Of a stretch of 64,000 nt of DNA, positions 9,430 to 18,824 are shown piece after piece (the first letter of the stretch is position 1; each line of letters begins with the position of its first letter). Origin of the DNA: Psychrobacter sp. TAE2020 (lineage in GTDB: Bacteria; Pseudomonadota; Gammaproteobacteria; Pseudomonadales; Moraxellaceae); NCBI RefSeq assembly GCF_018919485.1, contig NZ_JAHLMU010000001.1:767801-831800 (forward strand), written 5' to 3'. The notes under the pieces are model-generated. The model searched no databases. It had not been told where the DNA came from and saw only the letters and a program-made list of their open reading frames with translations. A program made the translations under genes and the position numbers.

Positions 9430-11273
9430 TGGCTGACGATAATCAACACCCTCATAGCCCTACTAACTCGCAGTTGAACCAGAGCAACTGGTACGCCAAA
9501 CTGCATCCGATAGGTAGTGCCCAGCAGCAAGATGCGCCCACTAAGCGCTTGCTCAATTTAAGCATATTTTTTCGGATTTGGCTGGCGGTAGCGCTAGTGC
9601 TTATCATCTGCGGTATCGTAGTATTTACTCAGCTGTTCGGTCACGTCAAACCTACCGCCCAACAAGTTATTGAAGATACTTTATTAGATACTAGTAAGCT
9701 GATGGCGGCCAATCTACGCCTGCCGTTGCAGTCCGGACAGCTCTATACTGACGTTTATCAAAGCCAGCTTGATAGTGCTTTTGCCAGCACACCAGCGACA
9801 GCTAAAGCACTGAACACTGATAGCAGCGTGGCCAGCCAGAGCGCTAATTATCAGCAGCAACCTGCCTATCGACAAAAAAAATTCAGTAGCTTTCGCCTTT
9901 ATGTCACTGATAGTGCTGGTAAAGTCATTTATGACTCGTTGCCCGCAGCTACTAATGCTGAAGGACAGGATTTTAGCCAATGGAATGATGTGTATTTGAC
10001 CTTGCGTGGGCTATATGGCGCTAGAAGTACTTCTGATACTTATAGTGGACCTGATAGCTCCATTATGTATGTAGCGCAACCTATCAAAGATGCTACAGGC
10101 CAGATTATCGGGGTGGTCAGTGTCGGCAAGCCTGTCGCCAGCGTGCTGCCCTATTTGGACCATACTCGGCGACAGATGCTGATTACTATGCTCATCATTA
10201 GCCTAGCGGCGCTGATCTTAGCCGGACTAGTCGCTTGGTGGCTAAAACAAAGTATCACTTTAGTCACTCAATATACTAGTGCCTTAGCAGAACAAACAAA
10301 AAAGCCTTATTTCTATCTAGGCCATGAGCTCAACAGTTTGACTGACACTATCGAGACCATGAAGCATCGACTAGAGAATCGAGCTTATGTCAGCGACTAC
10401 GTGCATACCCTGACTCATGAGCTTAAGAGTCCGCTGACCGCCATCCGTGCCAGTAGCGAATTGCTAGAAGACGACTTGCTTGATGCTGAGGATAGGCAGT
10501 TATTGAATGAAACTATCGGTGAGCAGAGCATCAAGATGCAGCAGCTGATTGATCGGCTGTTATTATTGGCGAAAGTTGAGCAGCCCAGTTTTAGATTAAA
10601 CCGTCAGCCTATAGCTTTACTACCGCTACTCAATAGCCTTATCAAAAACAGCAGTCCCAAGTTACAACAGCGGCGTTTAGCAGCCATTGAGCTGAAAATA
10701 AATCATCAGCAACTAGCAACTATTACTGAAAATAGCGCTGTACAAGCACAACTAACTGCCAAGACTACGGTTTATGCTGACAGTTTTTGGCTACTACAAG
10801 CCTTGCAAAACGTGCTGGATAATGCGATTTACTTTGCGAATCATAAAGTTATTTTTGATATCTATACTAACGCCGAACACACTGTCACTATCACTATCTT
10901 CAATGACGGTAAGCTACTGCCAGACTACGCGCTGACTAAAGCTTTCGATCGTTACTTTAGCTTGTCTCATCAAAGCATTGCTTATTGCAATACTAACGAT
11001 CTAAACAATGCTCAGCCAAACAGTATTCAAACAAACAGTACTCAGCCAAGTAATGCTCAGCAAAACGATTATCTCCAGAGTATGGCGCAGAACCAAGCTG
11101 TAGTGTCTAGCCCTATGCCCAAAAAAGGCACTGGACTGGGGCTAACCTTAGTCAAGCAAGTCATCGAGCATCATGGTGGTACAGTAGCTATTAGCAATAC
11201 CGCTGCCAACCCTACGCTCAATCAGCTCGCTGGGGTAACCTTTAGCATTACTTTGCCATTAGCTAAGAACTAG
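9429..11273 (+). CDS. creC: Membrane sensor histidine kinase, CreC-like
   Basis: This is the inner-membrane kinase for the CreB-like regulator. Counted from the ATG at 9429, it has a first membrane helix at about 51-71, a periplasmic domain with the CreC-type string WNDVYLTLRGLYGARST (185-201), a second helix at about 251-272, a linker, and the dimerisation/phosphoacceptor site THELKSP with His330. The ATPase domain has NVLDNA (461-466) and GTGLGL (567-572). Between these boxes sits an unusual low-complexity insert of about 50 residues rich in Asn, Gln and Ser (roughly 514-564). The start at 9429 overlaps the creB stop; an ATG at 9417, four codons upstream, is an alternative. No creD follows. 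The large insert explains the length of 614 residues against about 475 in E. coli, together with longer N-terminal and periplasmic parts. Confidence 0.83.
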   Translation: MADDNQHPHSPTNSQLNQSNWYAKLHPIGSAQQQDAPTKRLLNLSIFFRIWLAVALVLIICGIVVFTQLFGHVKPTAQQVIEDTLLDTSKLMAANLRLPLQSGQLYTDVYQSQLDSAFASTPATAKALNTDSSVASQSANYQQQPAYRQKKFSSFRLYVTDSAGKVIYDSLPAATNAEGQDFSQWNDVYLTLRGLYGARSTSDTYSGPDSSIMYVAQPIKDATGQIIGVVSVGKPVASVLPYLDHTRRQMLITMLIISLAALILAGLVAWWLKQSITLVTQYTSALAEQTKKPYFYLGHELNSLTDTIETMKHRLENRAYVSDYVHTLTHELKSPLTAIRASSELLEDDLLDAEDRQLLNETIGEQSIKMQQLIDRLLLLAKVEQPSFRLNRQPIALLPLLNSLIKNSSPKLQQRRLAAIELKINHQQLATITENSAVQAQLTAKTTVYADSFWLLQALQNVLDNAIYFANHKVIFDIYTNAEHTVTITIFNDGKLLPDYALTKAFDRYFSLSHQSIAYCNTNDLNNAQPNSIQTNSTQPSNAQQNDYLQSMAQNQAVVSSPMPKKGTGLGLTLVKQVIEHHGGTVAISNTAANPTLNQLAGVTFSITLPLAKN

Positions 11274-11461
11274 AACTGAAATCCAATTCAAGTAGAGGGT
11301 TATTTTTACTTTAAATCACTGTCTTGCTAGCAGCACCCTAAGCTTAGTTACTAATCCATCAAATCTCCATAATGCTTACATCAGTTTTATATCCAGGTAT
11401 CCTAAAATAGTGTTAACCAACTCATTATTAGTAAAACACTTAACTATAGGACAGTAAGCTT

Positions 11462-11662
11462 ATGAAAAACTCCTCTATCGCCAGTAAATTTACCAGTAAT
11501 TGCTTAGGCTATAGTCGTCATGACTGTGTCCAAGCCTTATTAACTCAAGGTATAGACAGTGTCGACTTCGGTCACTGGTTGGCAATTCCTAGTGAAAAGC
11601 TATTACTAGTCTTCAGAAATCAGCACTGTATAGCTATTGATGGCTATCAAGCGCTCGCCTAA
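11462..11662 (+). CDS. Small hypothetical protein (66 aa)
   Basis: I do not recognise this family. The frame begins with ATG 11462, with AGGA 11-14 bases upstream, which is a usable but not strong ribosome site. The product has mixed composition, two cysteines near the middle (Cys14, Cys22) and one near the end (Cys56), no signal peptide and no membrane helix. It follows the creBC pair by 188 bp on the same strand and is followed by a terminator-like hairpin, which suggests a real short transcription unit. Codon use looks like that of neighbours. It could be a chance frame; a homolog search in related genomes would settle it. Confidence 0.45.
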   Translation: MKNSSIASKFTSNCLGYSRHDCVQALLTQGIDSVDFGHWLAIPSEKLLLVFRNQHCIAIDGYQALA

Positions 11663-11712
11663 GACCTTCAATCAGTGATAGCTTAAGCCCACTCAGAATA
11701 TCTAGCCGATAA

Positions 11713-11752
11713 AAAACCCTCTACCTTGTAAGATCAAAGTAAAGGGTTGTTT
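11713..11752. terminator. Probable bidirectional terminator between small ORF and aroC
   Basis: An imperfect hairpin (AACCCT...AGGGTT with extra pairs inside) has an A-run on its left and a T-run (TTGTTT) on its right. It lies between converging transcription units (11462-11662 plus, aroC minus). Confidence 0.5.
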
Positions 11753-11823
11753 AAGGATAACTAGCTTCAATAGCGGTTTGACTAACGCCTAATACTAACG
11801 CCCAATTAACAAGCAATAAAGCC

Positions 11824-12927
11824 CTAAGTAATTGACGTTACTGGTGGCTCAACATCGGCGTTTTGACCACGATTACGTAGGTAATGATCTAGCAACACGA
11901 TAGCCAGCATTGCCTCAGCGATAGGCGTTGCACGTACTCCAACGCAAGGATCATGACGACCCTTAGTCAGCATATCAACCGCTTCGCCTTGAGTATTGAT
12001 ACTCTTGCCAGCAGTAGTAATACTAGAGGTAGGTTTCAGCGCAATGCTCACACTAATATCTTGTCCTGAAGAAATACCGCCTAGGATACCGCCAGCATGA
12101 TTGGCAGTAAAGCCGTCTGGCGTCATCTCATCACGTGCCTTATGACCGAATTGTTCAGCGACTTTCATCCCATCACCAATCTCAACACCTTTCACTGCAT
12201 TAATACTCATCATCGCATGAGCAATATCAGCATCCAAGCGATCAAATACTGGCTCGCCCAATCCAACTGGCACACCGCTGGCAATAATCTCTAAACGTGC
12301 GCCACAGCTAGTACCTTCACGGCGTAAGCTGTCTATTAGAGTCTCAAAGCGTCCTACTGCCTCTTTATCAGCACAGAAGAACGGATTGCTATTCACAAAC
12401 TCCCAATCAATAATGCTAGGATCGAGCACTTCGCTACGTTCGTTACCTATTTGAGTCACATGACCACGGACTTCAACACCTAAGCGCACTCGCAAGTATT
12501 TTTTGGCGATAGCACCAGCCGCCACCCGCATAGCCGTCTCACGTGCCGATGAGCGTCCGCCACCACGATAGTCGCGAAAGCCGTACTTCATGCTATAAGT
12601 ATAGTCGGCATGGCCAGGGCGAAAAGTATCTTTGATTTCGCTATAGTCTTTAGATTTTTGATTGGTATTACGAATAAGTAAACCAATAGAAGTACCCGTA
12701 GTTAATCCTTCAAATACACCAGAGATAATTTCGACTTCATCAGACTCACGGCGCTGAGTTGAGTATTTAGAAGTACCAGGCTTGCGACGATCTAAATCGA
12801 TTTGCAAATCCTCCGCACATAACTCAAGACCAGGTGGCACACCATCTACAATGGCCAATAAACCTGCGCCATGCGATTCACCGCAAGTGGTTACACAAAA
12901 AAGCTTACCAATACTGTTGCCTGCCAT
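11824..12927 (-). CDS. aroC: Chorismate synthase
   Basis: AroC makes chorismate from 5-enolpyruvylshikimate 3-phosphate, the last step of the shikimate pathway, using reduced FMN. Signature strings are GESHGAG (16-22), the RPGHADYTY motif, and GGRSSARET. The start is taken at ATG 12927 (M-A-G-N-S-I-G), because it has AAGGA six bases upstream and matches the family N-terminus; an upstream in-frame codon at 12984 would add 19 unconserved residues. The 367-residue length is normal. prmB lies upstream on the same strand with a 189-bp gap; the two are neighbours in many gamma-proteobacteria and may be co-transcribed. Confidence 0.96.
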   Translation of the reverse strand: MAGNSIGKLFCVTTCGESHGAGLLAIVDGVPPGLELCAEDLQIDLDRRKPGTSKYSTQRRESDEVEIISGVFEGLTTGTSIGLLIRNTNQKSKDYSEIKDTFRPGHADYTYSMKYGFRDYRGGGRSSARETAMRVAAGAIAKKYLRVRLGVEVRGHVTQIGNERSEVLDPSIIDWEFVNSNPFFCADKEAVGRFETLIDSLRREGTSCGARLEIIASGVPVGLGEPVFDRLDADIAHAMMSINAVKGVEIGDGMKVAEQFGHKARDEMTPDGFTANHAGGILGGISSGQDISVSIALKPTSSITTAGKSINTQGEAVDMLTKGRHDPCVGVRATPIAEAMLAIVLLDHYLRNRGQNADVEPPVTSIT

Positions 12928-13116
12928 GTCTATCCTTAACAAGTAAAATTTATCTTTAGGTATTAAACTAACTATCGAACCCACTATTAACTCAACTACC
13001 GAATCAACTATTAAAATCTTGCTTACTAGTAACGATAGTAATGCTCATCTAGGATCAAACATCGAACGCTCTAATAGTAGAAGGTTCAATACCATCAAAC
13101 CCTGCCATCATAAATA

Positions 13117-14262
13117 TTAGCTAGCATCATTATTGACATAACGAGCAAACAGCGCACGATGCTCTACTAGCTCATCAAAAGTTATAGCAAACACCCCATG
13201 ACCACCGTGAGCGAATTTGAGCCAATCGAACTGAATATCAGGATAAGCTTGGCTCAACGCCCACTCACTGTCACCGACTTCGCAAACTAACAACCCTTCA
13301 GGGCTAAGATAATCTGCGGCTTCAAACAAGATATGATGGACTAAGTCTAGGCCATCTTGACCAGCAGCAAGAGCTTGCTCAGGCTCATATAAGAATTCAG
13401 GCGGTAAGTCAGCCATTATAGCAGCATCGACATAAGGAGGATTGGTGACGATTAGTTCGTATTGATTCTCAGCAGGTATCTTGGCGAACAAATCAGACTC
13501 GATCACATTGACTTGATGGTTAAGATTATGGTGGTCAACGTTGACCATAGCAACTTCTAGCGCCCCTTTATCGATATCCACTGCATCTACTAATGCATCG
13601 ACAAAACGGGTGGCCAAGGCAATAGCGATACAAGCAGAACCAGTACATAAGTCTAATATACGTTCTGGATGTGAGAGCTGCTTCATCTCTAAACCATGCT
13701 CATAAAAAGCTGTAGACTGCTCATTAACCGTTGTGCCTAAAGGTTTTGCCAGCTCATTAGCATCAAAATACGGATAGAACTGCTGACGAATCAACTCAGC
13801 GATTGGTGAGCGTGGTATCAGAACTCGCTCATCAACATAAAAAGGCAAGTCACAGAAATAAGCCAAATTAACCAAATAACTCAATGGCTTACGCTCAGCT
13901 ATGCGCTCTTCTAATAAGCTCAATACTGTTTGCTTCTCACTAGAGGTCAGACGACAATCTAGAATCTGTTCATTAGCAGACCAGTCCAATGATAACGAGT
14001 GCAATACAATCGCCGCTGCCTCAGCGAATTCGTCTGTTGTTCCTTGGGCTACTACTACATCATAGTTGCGCAGTTGGGTGACAGCGAAGCGGATAAAGTC
14101 ACGGATACTAACTAGCTCTTGGCGAGCTTCTTCGAGCTCTGCTGGCAAATTAGCAAACTCATTTTCGTCATCGCTCTGTAAATTATCCAGATTAAAATCA
14201 TCAACATCAAAGCCATATTGATCTTGAAACTCTTCGGCGCTCATAGTCTGTTCTTCTGGCAT
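13117..14262 (-). CDS. prmB: Ribosomal protein L3 N5-glutamine methyltransferase
   Basis: PrmB methylates a glutamine of ribosomal protein L3 using S-adenosylmethionine. The catalytic motif NPPY is at 274-277, the SAM-binding loop DLCTGSAC at 204-211, and the conserved RSP at 150-153 marks the HemK/PrmB family. The protein has 381 residues, about 70 more than usual. The extra part is an acidic N-terminus (residues 1-45, many Asp/Glu) and a small insert near 165-195. ATG 14262 has AAGGT upstream; Met7 is a possible alternative start and would not remove the acidic part. It sits directly upstream of aroC. Confidence 0.9.
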   Translation of the reverse strand: MPEEQTMSAEEFQDQYGFDVDDFNLDNLQSDDENEFANLPAELEEARQELVSIRDFIRFAVTQLRNYDVVVAQGTTDEFAEAAAIVLHSLSLDWSANEQILDCRLTSSEKQTVLSLLEERIAERKPLSYLVNLAYFCDLPFYVDERVLIPRSPIAELIRQQFYPYFDANELAKPLGTTVNEQSTAFYEHGLEMKQLSHPERILDLCTGSACIAIALATRFVDALVDAVDIDKGALEVAMVNVDHHNLNHQVNVIESDLFAKIPAENQYELIVTNPPYVDAAIMADLPPEFLYEPEQALAAGQDGLDLVHHILFEAADYLSPEGLLVCEVGDSEWALSQAYPDIQFDWLKFAHGGHGVFAITFDELVEHRALFARYVNNDAS

Positions 14263-14774
14263 ATCGTACCTTATTAATTACATGTTGATTGCGTATTGAT
14301 TACGTGTTCATTGGTGAGGTGGGAGTAGAATGAATAAACGGCTGACGTTTTATGGTTTAACCGTGACTAGCTGCGCAAATAACAACTTAGCAAGCAGATA
14401 AAAAAGTTTAATAAAAACTATCCCCTATTATAGACGCAAATCAATAGCAGCGCCAATAACTGTAGTCGCTATCTACTATGATAATAATTTCAGGCTTTTT
14501 TTACTTTGATGCTTTAGCGAGTAGTCTATTGTTAGCTACTTATAAGTTATTAACAGAAAAACCGGTTCAGCTCCTGTGATTACAAGCTTACTAAAGTAGA
14601 GAAATATTGCCAAATTAGAGAAAAACTTGACTCAATTATCACGGCATTGTAGTGAATACGTCAGTTATTGACGTCTAACATTCTATTGCTTTAAAAAGAT
14701 GTATCAAAAGTTTGCGCAGCGTCTCAATTATGCGCATAATAGTCCCATTAGTAGCAACCTTGTGATCAAATATT
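14263..14774. other. 512-bp intergenic region between prmB and the L,D-transpeptidase gene
   Basis: The region separates divergent genes. I see no RNA gene and no coding frame with good start signals. The recognisable element is the promoter/palindrome at its right end (14712-14740), described separately. Confidence 0.6.
14712..14740 (+). promoter_or_regulatory. Promoter with 14-bp palindrome over the -10 box
   Basis: A -35 TTGCGC (14712-14717), a 17-bp spacer and a -10 CATAAT (14735-14740) precede the L,D-transpeptidase gene by 34 bp. The sequence ATTATGCGCATAAT (14727-14740) is a perfect 14-bp palindrome that covers the -10 box, as an operator would. Confidence 0.5.
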
Positions 14775-16184
14775 ATGAAGATAAAGTTAATCGTTACCTC
14801 GATGTCAATAGCCGCACTTACCGCTGGTATCAATATCAGCGCTATTGCGGCTTCTACTGATAGCGCTCGAACTTTACCAGTACGCACGGCAGCTGGTTTG
14901 CCGGATATAGCGGTGTTGGCTAGTCTTAAAGTTGAAGAGAACCGTAATCGTTCTATCGATGCCAACTCTACTGCTAGTAAGCCGTCTAAAGATAAAACCA
15001 CTAAGACCACGGATAGCATGGGTAAACTGATTGATAATCAGCGCACTCAAGCAGCAGTACCGAGTGTCAGCGCTGATAACATGAGTGTTGAAGAGCTGAC
15101 TCGTAAAGATCAGCAGTCTCAAAGCACTGACGACATTAGTGACGGACAAGCGGTTGCTGGCCCTAGCGCCGCCTCACTTGCTTCGACTGATTCTTCATCT
15201 TATGAGCTTGCAGAGAGTCAGCCAAGTCAAGATGCTAGTAACGATTCTTCTATCAAGAGTATCGAAGATGTCAATGGCAAAACTCATACTACTTTGAACT
15301 TGTCCAATTATGCTAAGCAAGTTAACGGTTCGACTTGGTCGCCGAATATGAACGTCAATTCAGCAATGACGATCAAGATACAAGCGTTGTTGGATTGGAA
15401 TCATGCTTCTCCTGGTCCTATTGATGGTGGCTGGGGCATGAACAGTAAAAAAGCTTTGATCAACTTTCAAAATATGAAAGGCTTGCCAGCGACGGGTAAA
15501 ATGGATCAAAAAACTTGGGATGCTTTAGTTAAAAACATTCCTGCGAACAAACCAGTATTAGTGACTTATACTTTGACTGATGAAGATCTAAAAACCAACT
15601 TTGCCACTACTCCTACTGGATCAGAGGCAAAATCAAAAGTGAAAGGTCTTTATTATCAAGATATAAAAGAGATGCTCGGTGAGCGTTTTCATATGGATGT
15701 CCGTTATCTAGATAAGCTTAACAAGAATAAAGCTTATAAAGCTGGTGAAACGATTACTGTATTGAACAATCGTGGGCCGCTTAATCAGCGTATTAACCGA
15801 GTAGTTGCCAATAAAGCCGATCAAACTTTGTATGCTTATAATGGTGACAAGTTAGTAGCTACCTATCCGACTACTGTTGGTAGTAGTAGCACGCCTTCAC
15901 CACAAGGTACTTTCAAGATCGTCAATAAAGTCAAAATGCCGTGGTATAAAGCAACTGTTGGCGAAGGTGATCAAAAGAAAGTACATATGCTACCACCAGG
16001 ACCTAATAATCCAGTAGGCGTAGTATGGATGGGTTTATCTAAACCTTCTTATGGCTTACATGGCTCTCCTACTCCTGAAGGCATCAGCCGCCAAGCGTCA
16101 GCAGGTTGTGTGCGCTTGACCAACTGGGATGTACTTGAGGTTTATGCCAATATAGAAAATGGTGCCACGGTAGTACTACAATAA
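14775..16184 (+). CDS. Periplasmic L,D-transpeptidase with peptidoglycan-binding domain
   Basis: The protein forms or edits peptidoglycan cross-links (3-3 links or attachment of proteins). It has a signal peptide (1-26, cut after AIA), a long Ser/Asp/Lys-rich spacer (27-185), a PG-binding domain (about 193-253, with the WGMNSKKALINFQ motif), and a YkuD catalytic domain (about 341-469) with His429-Gly430 (LHGSP) and the catalytic Cys445 in SAGCVRLTN. The 469 residues are long for the family because of the disordered spacer, which could span toward the outer membrane. No clear Shine-Dalgarno stands before ATG 14775. A strong terminator follows at 16236. The gene appears monocistronic. Confidence 0.88.
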   Translation: MKIKLIVTSMSIAALTAGINISAIAASTDSARTLPVRTAAGLPDIAVLASLKVEENRNRSIDANSTASKPSKDKTTKTTDSMGKLIDNQRTQAAVPSVSADNMSVEELTRKDQQSQSTDDISDGQAVAGPSAASLASTDSSSYELAESQPSQDASNDSSIKSIEDVNGKTHTTLNLSNYAKQVNGSTWSPNMNVNSAMTIKIQALLDWNHASPGPIDGGWGMNSKKALINFQNMKGLPATGKMDQKTWDALVKNIPANKPVLVTYTLTDEDLKTNFATTPTGSEAKSKVKGLYYQDIKEMLGERFHMDVRYLDKLNKNKAYKAGETITVLNNRGPLNQRINRVVANKADQTLYAYNGDKLVATYPTTVGSSSTPSPQGTFKIVNKVKMPWYKATVGEGDQKKVHMLPPGPNNPVGVVWMGLSKPSYGLHGSPTPEGISRQASAGCVRLTNWDVLEVYANIENGATVVLQ

Positions 16185-16235
16185 TTGGTTAGAGCTTTAC
16201 AGCAGATTAACTATTGTCTCAGCTAAATTAGTAAT

Positions 16236-16268
16236 AAAAAACAGCTCCTTTTTTGGGAGCTGTTTTTT
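16236..16268 (+). terminator. Intrinsic terminator of the L,D-transpeptidase gene
   Basis: A hairpin AAAACAGCTCC / GGGAGCTGTTTT is followed by a T-run and preceded by an A-run, so it can work for both strands. It serves the plus-strand gene and possibly the converging small membrane protein gene. Confidence 0.85.
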
Positions 16269-16445
16269 ATTGGGATAATTTTTTATTAGTATAATTAATG
16301 ACTATGTCTATTAGTTGCTCTACTTATTAATAACTATGGGTATTAGTGCTATGTCTCTCGTTCAACATGCCCTAGTTTAACAGGCTCTAGTTCCTCAAAC
16401 TTCGCTACTATTTAAACTTGTACCTCAAAAGATCCCAGTGAGCGC

Positions 16446-16667
16446 TTAAGCAATAATGTCTTTATAACCTTCTTCGTTACCAGTAATACTACCTATTTTT
16501 TTAGTGAAATATAGTCCTGCTGGTATAGAGACTAACAGACCTATTGCTACCGCAATTTGAATATGAGGAATTTCATTGAAACCTGTGACTAAGGCGGTGA
16601 TCATAAATATTCCAACGATAACCGTAGCTGCCATAGAGTAGATTACAGAAAATAATGGCCAGTTCAT
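16446..16667 (-). CDS. Small inner-membrane protein (73 aa)
   Basis: The function is not known. The 73 residues contain two likely membrane helices (about 8-29 and 37-55) and a short charged C-terminal tail with KKIGSITGNEEGY. The ATG at 16667 has AAGGA eight bases upstream, which makes translation likely. Similar small two-helix proteins occur widely in proteobacteria and are sometimes wrongly labelled CTP synthetase in databases; this resemblance is from memory. The gene stands alone between a transpeptidase gene and a DUF389 gene. Confidence 0.7.
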   Translation of the reverse strand: MNWPLFSVIYSMAATVIVGIFMITALVTGFNEIPHIQIAVAIGLLVSIPAGLYFTKKIGSITGNEEGYKDIIA

Positions 16668-17088
16668 AATTTAATCCTTATTTAAGTTGTGTGTTTATCT
16701 TGTATACCTACTTTATACCTCATATCCACACAATTAGTAAGTATTTCCAATAGACGCTACAGCCTTTTATTTTCAGTGACTCTTACCTAAAACCATGCTA
16801 CTATTAGGGAGTTAGTTGAGGTGTTACAAAATACCTCTAATAGCTACTTTTTACTCAGCATCAAGTCTTATAAATAACTTTATTAATGTATGGTTACTAC
16901 GTGATTAATGCATGCTTACTATATGGTTGCTTTTTACCATGTACTTAACATCCCTATCTTTGACCTCATCTTTATACTCCTAGTATTAACGGAACCTCTG
17001 CTATTGGGTCATAAAAATATAGACATCTTTTGAGCTTTATCATTACAATAAGAATTTCGTCTTATTCTATGACTAAAGTGACCTTATC
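16668..17088. other. 421-bp region between divergent membrane-protein genes
   Basis: The stretch separates the small membrane protein (minus) from the DUF389 gene (plus). It is AT-rich. I see a loose direct repeat (atggttac/atggttgc near 16891-16932) but no confident promoter, RNA or frame. Confidence 0.5.
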
Positions 17089-18714
17089 ATGACTTCACCC
17101 TCTAACCCTCAGCACTCATCCGCAACAGATACTGATAATAGCGACGGTTACGAGGACGCTAATTTGCAAGGCCTACAGGCCGAGAATGAAGATTATGCTA
17201 ATGGTGATCATCCGCTAAGCACTCAAGACGGTTTAGCCGCCCAACACCCTAAGTTCAAAGTAAAAATGACCTCACCTAGTCCCGATGTGGTTATCGCTAC
17301 TGTAGAGCCTGAAACTGAAATCGAAGCTGTTGAAAACTCCAGTGATGAGTCAAGGTCAGGCTTAGATACAAGCTTAGATACAGACTTAAATGAGGCTATA
17401 GACTCCAACGCTGGTGATAATGGCCATACCACTCTCGATAGCACCCTTAATATTACCCTCGCTAAAAACCGCGCTAGCGACAGCTTTTCTAATAGCCCTC
17501 CACTAGCGGCGGCAGACCGTAAAAAAAGCAATGCAGCGTTAGAGTCAGAGTCTATAGCTTCGGTGGAATCTTCAGAACAGCAAGAGGAAGAAGAAGTTAA
17601 AGAAGTCAAAGAAGCCAAAGAAGCCAAAGAAGCCAAACTCGAGTCCTATAAACAGTTTATTGCTAGACAATTTAGCGATCAAAAAATAGATTATCCGGAA
17701 GTACGGGTTACTATCGAAGCTAACGCCTTACCTAGCAAAATGTATTTCGTGATGAATGTCTTGTCAGCGATCATTGCCAGCTACGGGCTAGTGACCAACT
17801 CTGCGGCTGTAGTGATTGGTGCTATGTTAGTAGCGATGATGCTGGGCCCTATTACTGGCGTGGCGCTAGCTATCATTGATTACCGTATGCCACTACTACG
17901 CAAATCGTTGATTACTGTCTTCCTTGGTATATCTTTAGTAGTGCTAGTAGGTTTTGTGGTCGGCTGGTTACATAGAGATCAAGCGCTGACCGCAGAGATC
18001 TTATCGCGTACTCAGCCTACATCGATGGACTTAATGATAGCGCTAGCTGGTGGTACGGCAGGGGCTTATGCCATGGTATCGCCGCACTTATCGGTGGCGG
18101 TAGTGGGAGTGGCGGTAGCTACCGCTTTAGTACCCCCCTTAGCCGCTAGCGGTATCTTATTCGCCAATGGTGAGATGCAGCTTGGGCTGGGCGCTTTACT
18201 GCTAGCCATTACTAACATCATCGCTATCCAATTCACTAATGCGATGGTGCTATGGTTCTTAGGCTTTCGCCGTTTAGTCGACGATGATTATAAGTCGAAT
18301 ACTTATCTAACTTTTTTGCGACGTAATGCGGTTACTTTATCGTTATTAGTAGGCTTAGGTATCTACTTAACTATCAACCTAAATACCACTGCCAAGCAAC
18401 AAACCTTTGAGAACAATGTTAAAGACTCGATTAACAGCTACTTTATAGATAAAGGTAATGTATTGACTAATACTCAGTTTGATAAAGCCAATGGTTACCA
18501 AACTATTCGTGCGGTCATTCGTGGTGAGACTACGCCTAGCTCTTACGATGTACGCCAAATTGAAGCTACTATCACTCAAAGTATGGCTGACAACTTTCCC
18601 GATTATTTACCCATTAAGCTGCAGCTGCGTTACTTACCAGTACAAGTTATTGAGTCCGATCCTCTTATTGCTGACCAGCTGGATAAAACGGATGCCGCTA
18701 TCTTGAGCAACTAA
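17089..18714 (+). CDS. DUF389/TIGR00341-type membrane protein with long acidic N-terminus
   Basis: This is an inner-membrane protein of the uncharacterised hydrophobic DUF389 family; its substrate or role is not known. The DUF389 core runs from about 205 to 400, with several helices and the motifs NSAAVVIGAMLVAMMLGPI and ATALVPPLAASG. A C-terminal soluble part (about 425-541) follows two further helices. The first 185 residues are a disordered acidic extension, ending in short tandem V-K-E/A-K-E triplets. The ribosome site before ATG 17089 is weak. Family members without this extension are about 300-350 residues, so the extension is the odd feature. A promoter candidate is not clear. Confidence 0.8.
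   Translation: MTSPSNPQHSSATDTDNSDGYEDANLQGLQAENEDYANGDHPLSTQDGLAAQHPKFKVKMTSPSPDVVIATVEPETEIEAVENSSDESRSGLDTSLDTDLNEAIDSNAGDNGHTTLDSTLNITLAKNRASDSFSNSPPLAAADRKKSNAALESESIASVESSEQQEEEEVKEVKEAKEAKEAKLESYKQFIARQFSDQKIDYPEVRVTIEANALPSKMYFVMNVLSAIIASYGLVTNSAAVVIGAMLVAMMLGPITGVALAIIDYRMPLLRKSLITVFLGISLVVLVGFVVGWLHRDQALTAEILSRTQPTSMDLMIALAGGTAGAYAMVSPHLSVAVVGVAVATALVPPLAASGILFANGEMQLGLGALLLAITNIIAIQFTNAMVLWFLGFRRLVDDDYKSNTYLTFLRRNAVTLSLLVGLGIYLTINLNTTAKQQTFENNVKDSINSYFIDKGNVLTNTQFDKANGYQTIRAVIRGETTPSSYDVRQIEATITQSMADNFPDYLPIKLQLRYLPVQVIESDPLIADQLDKTDAAILSN
17596..17637 (+). repeat. 9-bp tandem repeat coding KEA triplets
   Basis: A 9-bp unit (gccaaagaa and gtcaaagaa variants) is repeated about four to five times and codes for alternating V-K-E and A-K-E in the disordered N-terminus of the DUF389 protein. 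The unit length is a multiple of three, so copy-number change keeps the frame. Confidence 0.8.
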
Positions 18715-18810
18715 TGACGTTGTACTTTGCAAAAACTAAGCCTAAGCTATCAGCAGTAGCATTTACTCCTAAGCGTAAGCGTGAATGGTCAAACACCTTA
18801 TAAGCATTTG

Positions 18811-18819
18811 TGCTAAAAT
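18811..18819 (+). promoter_or_regulatory. Extended -10 promoter candidate of alaS
   Basis: The sequence TGCTAAAAT is a TGn-extended -10 box. No good -35 box is seen. A start near 18826 would fall at the left arm of the palindrome at 18825-18849. Confidence 0.4.
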
Positions 18820-18824
18820 CGCTT

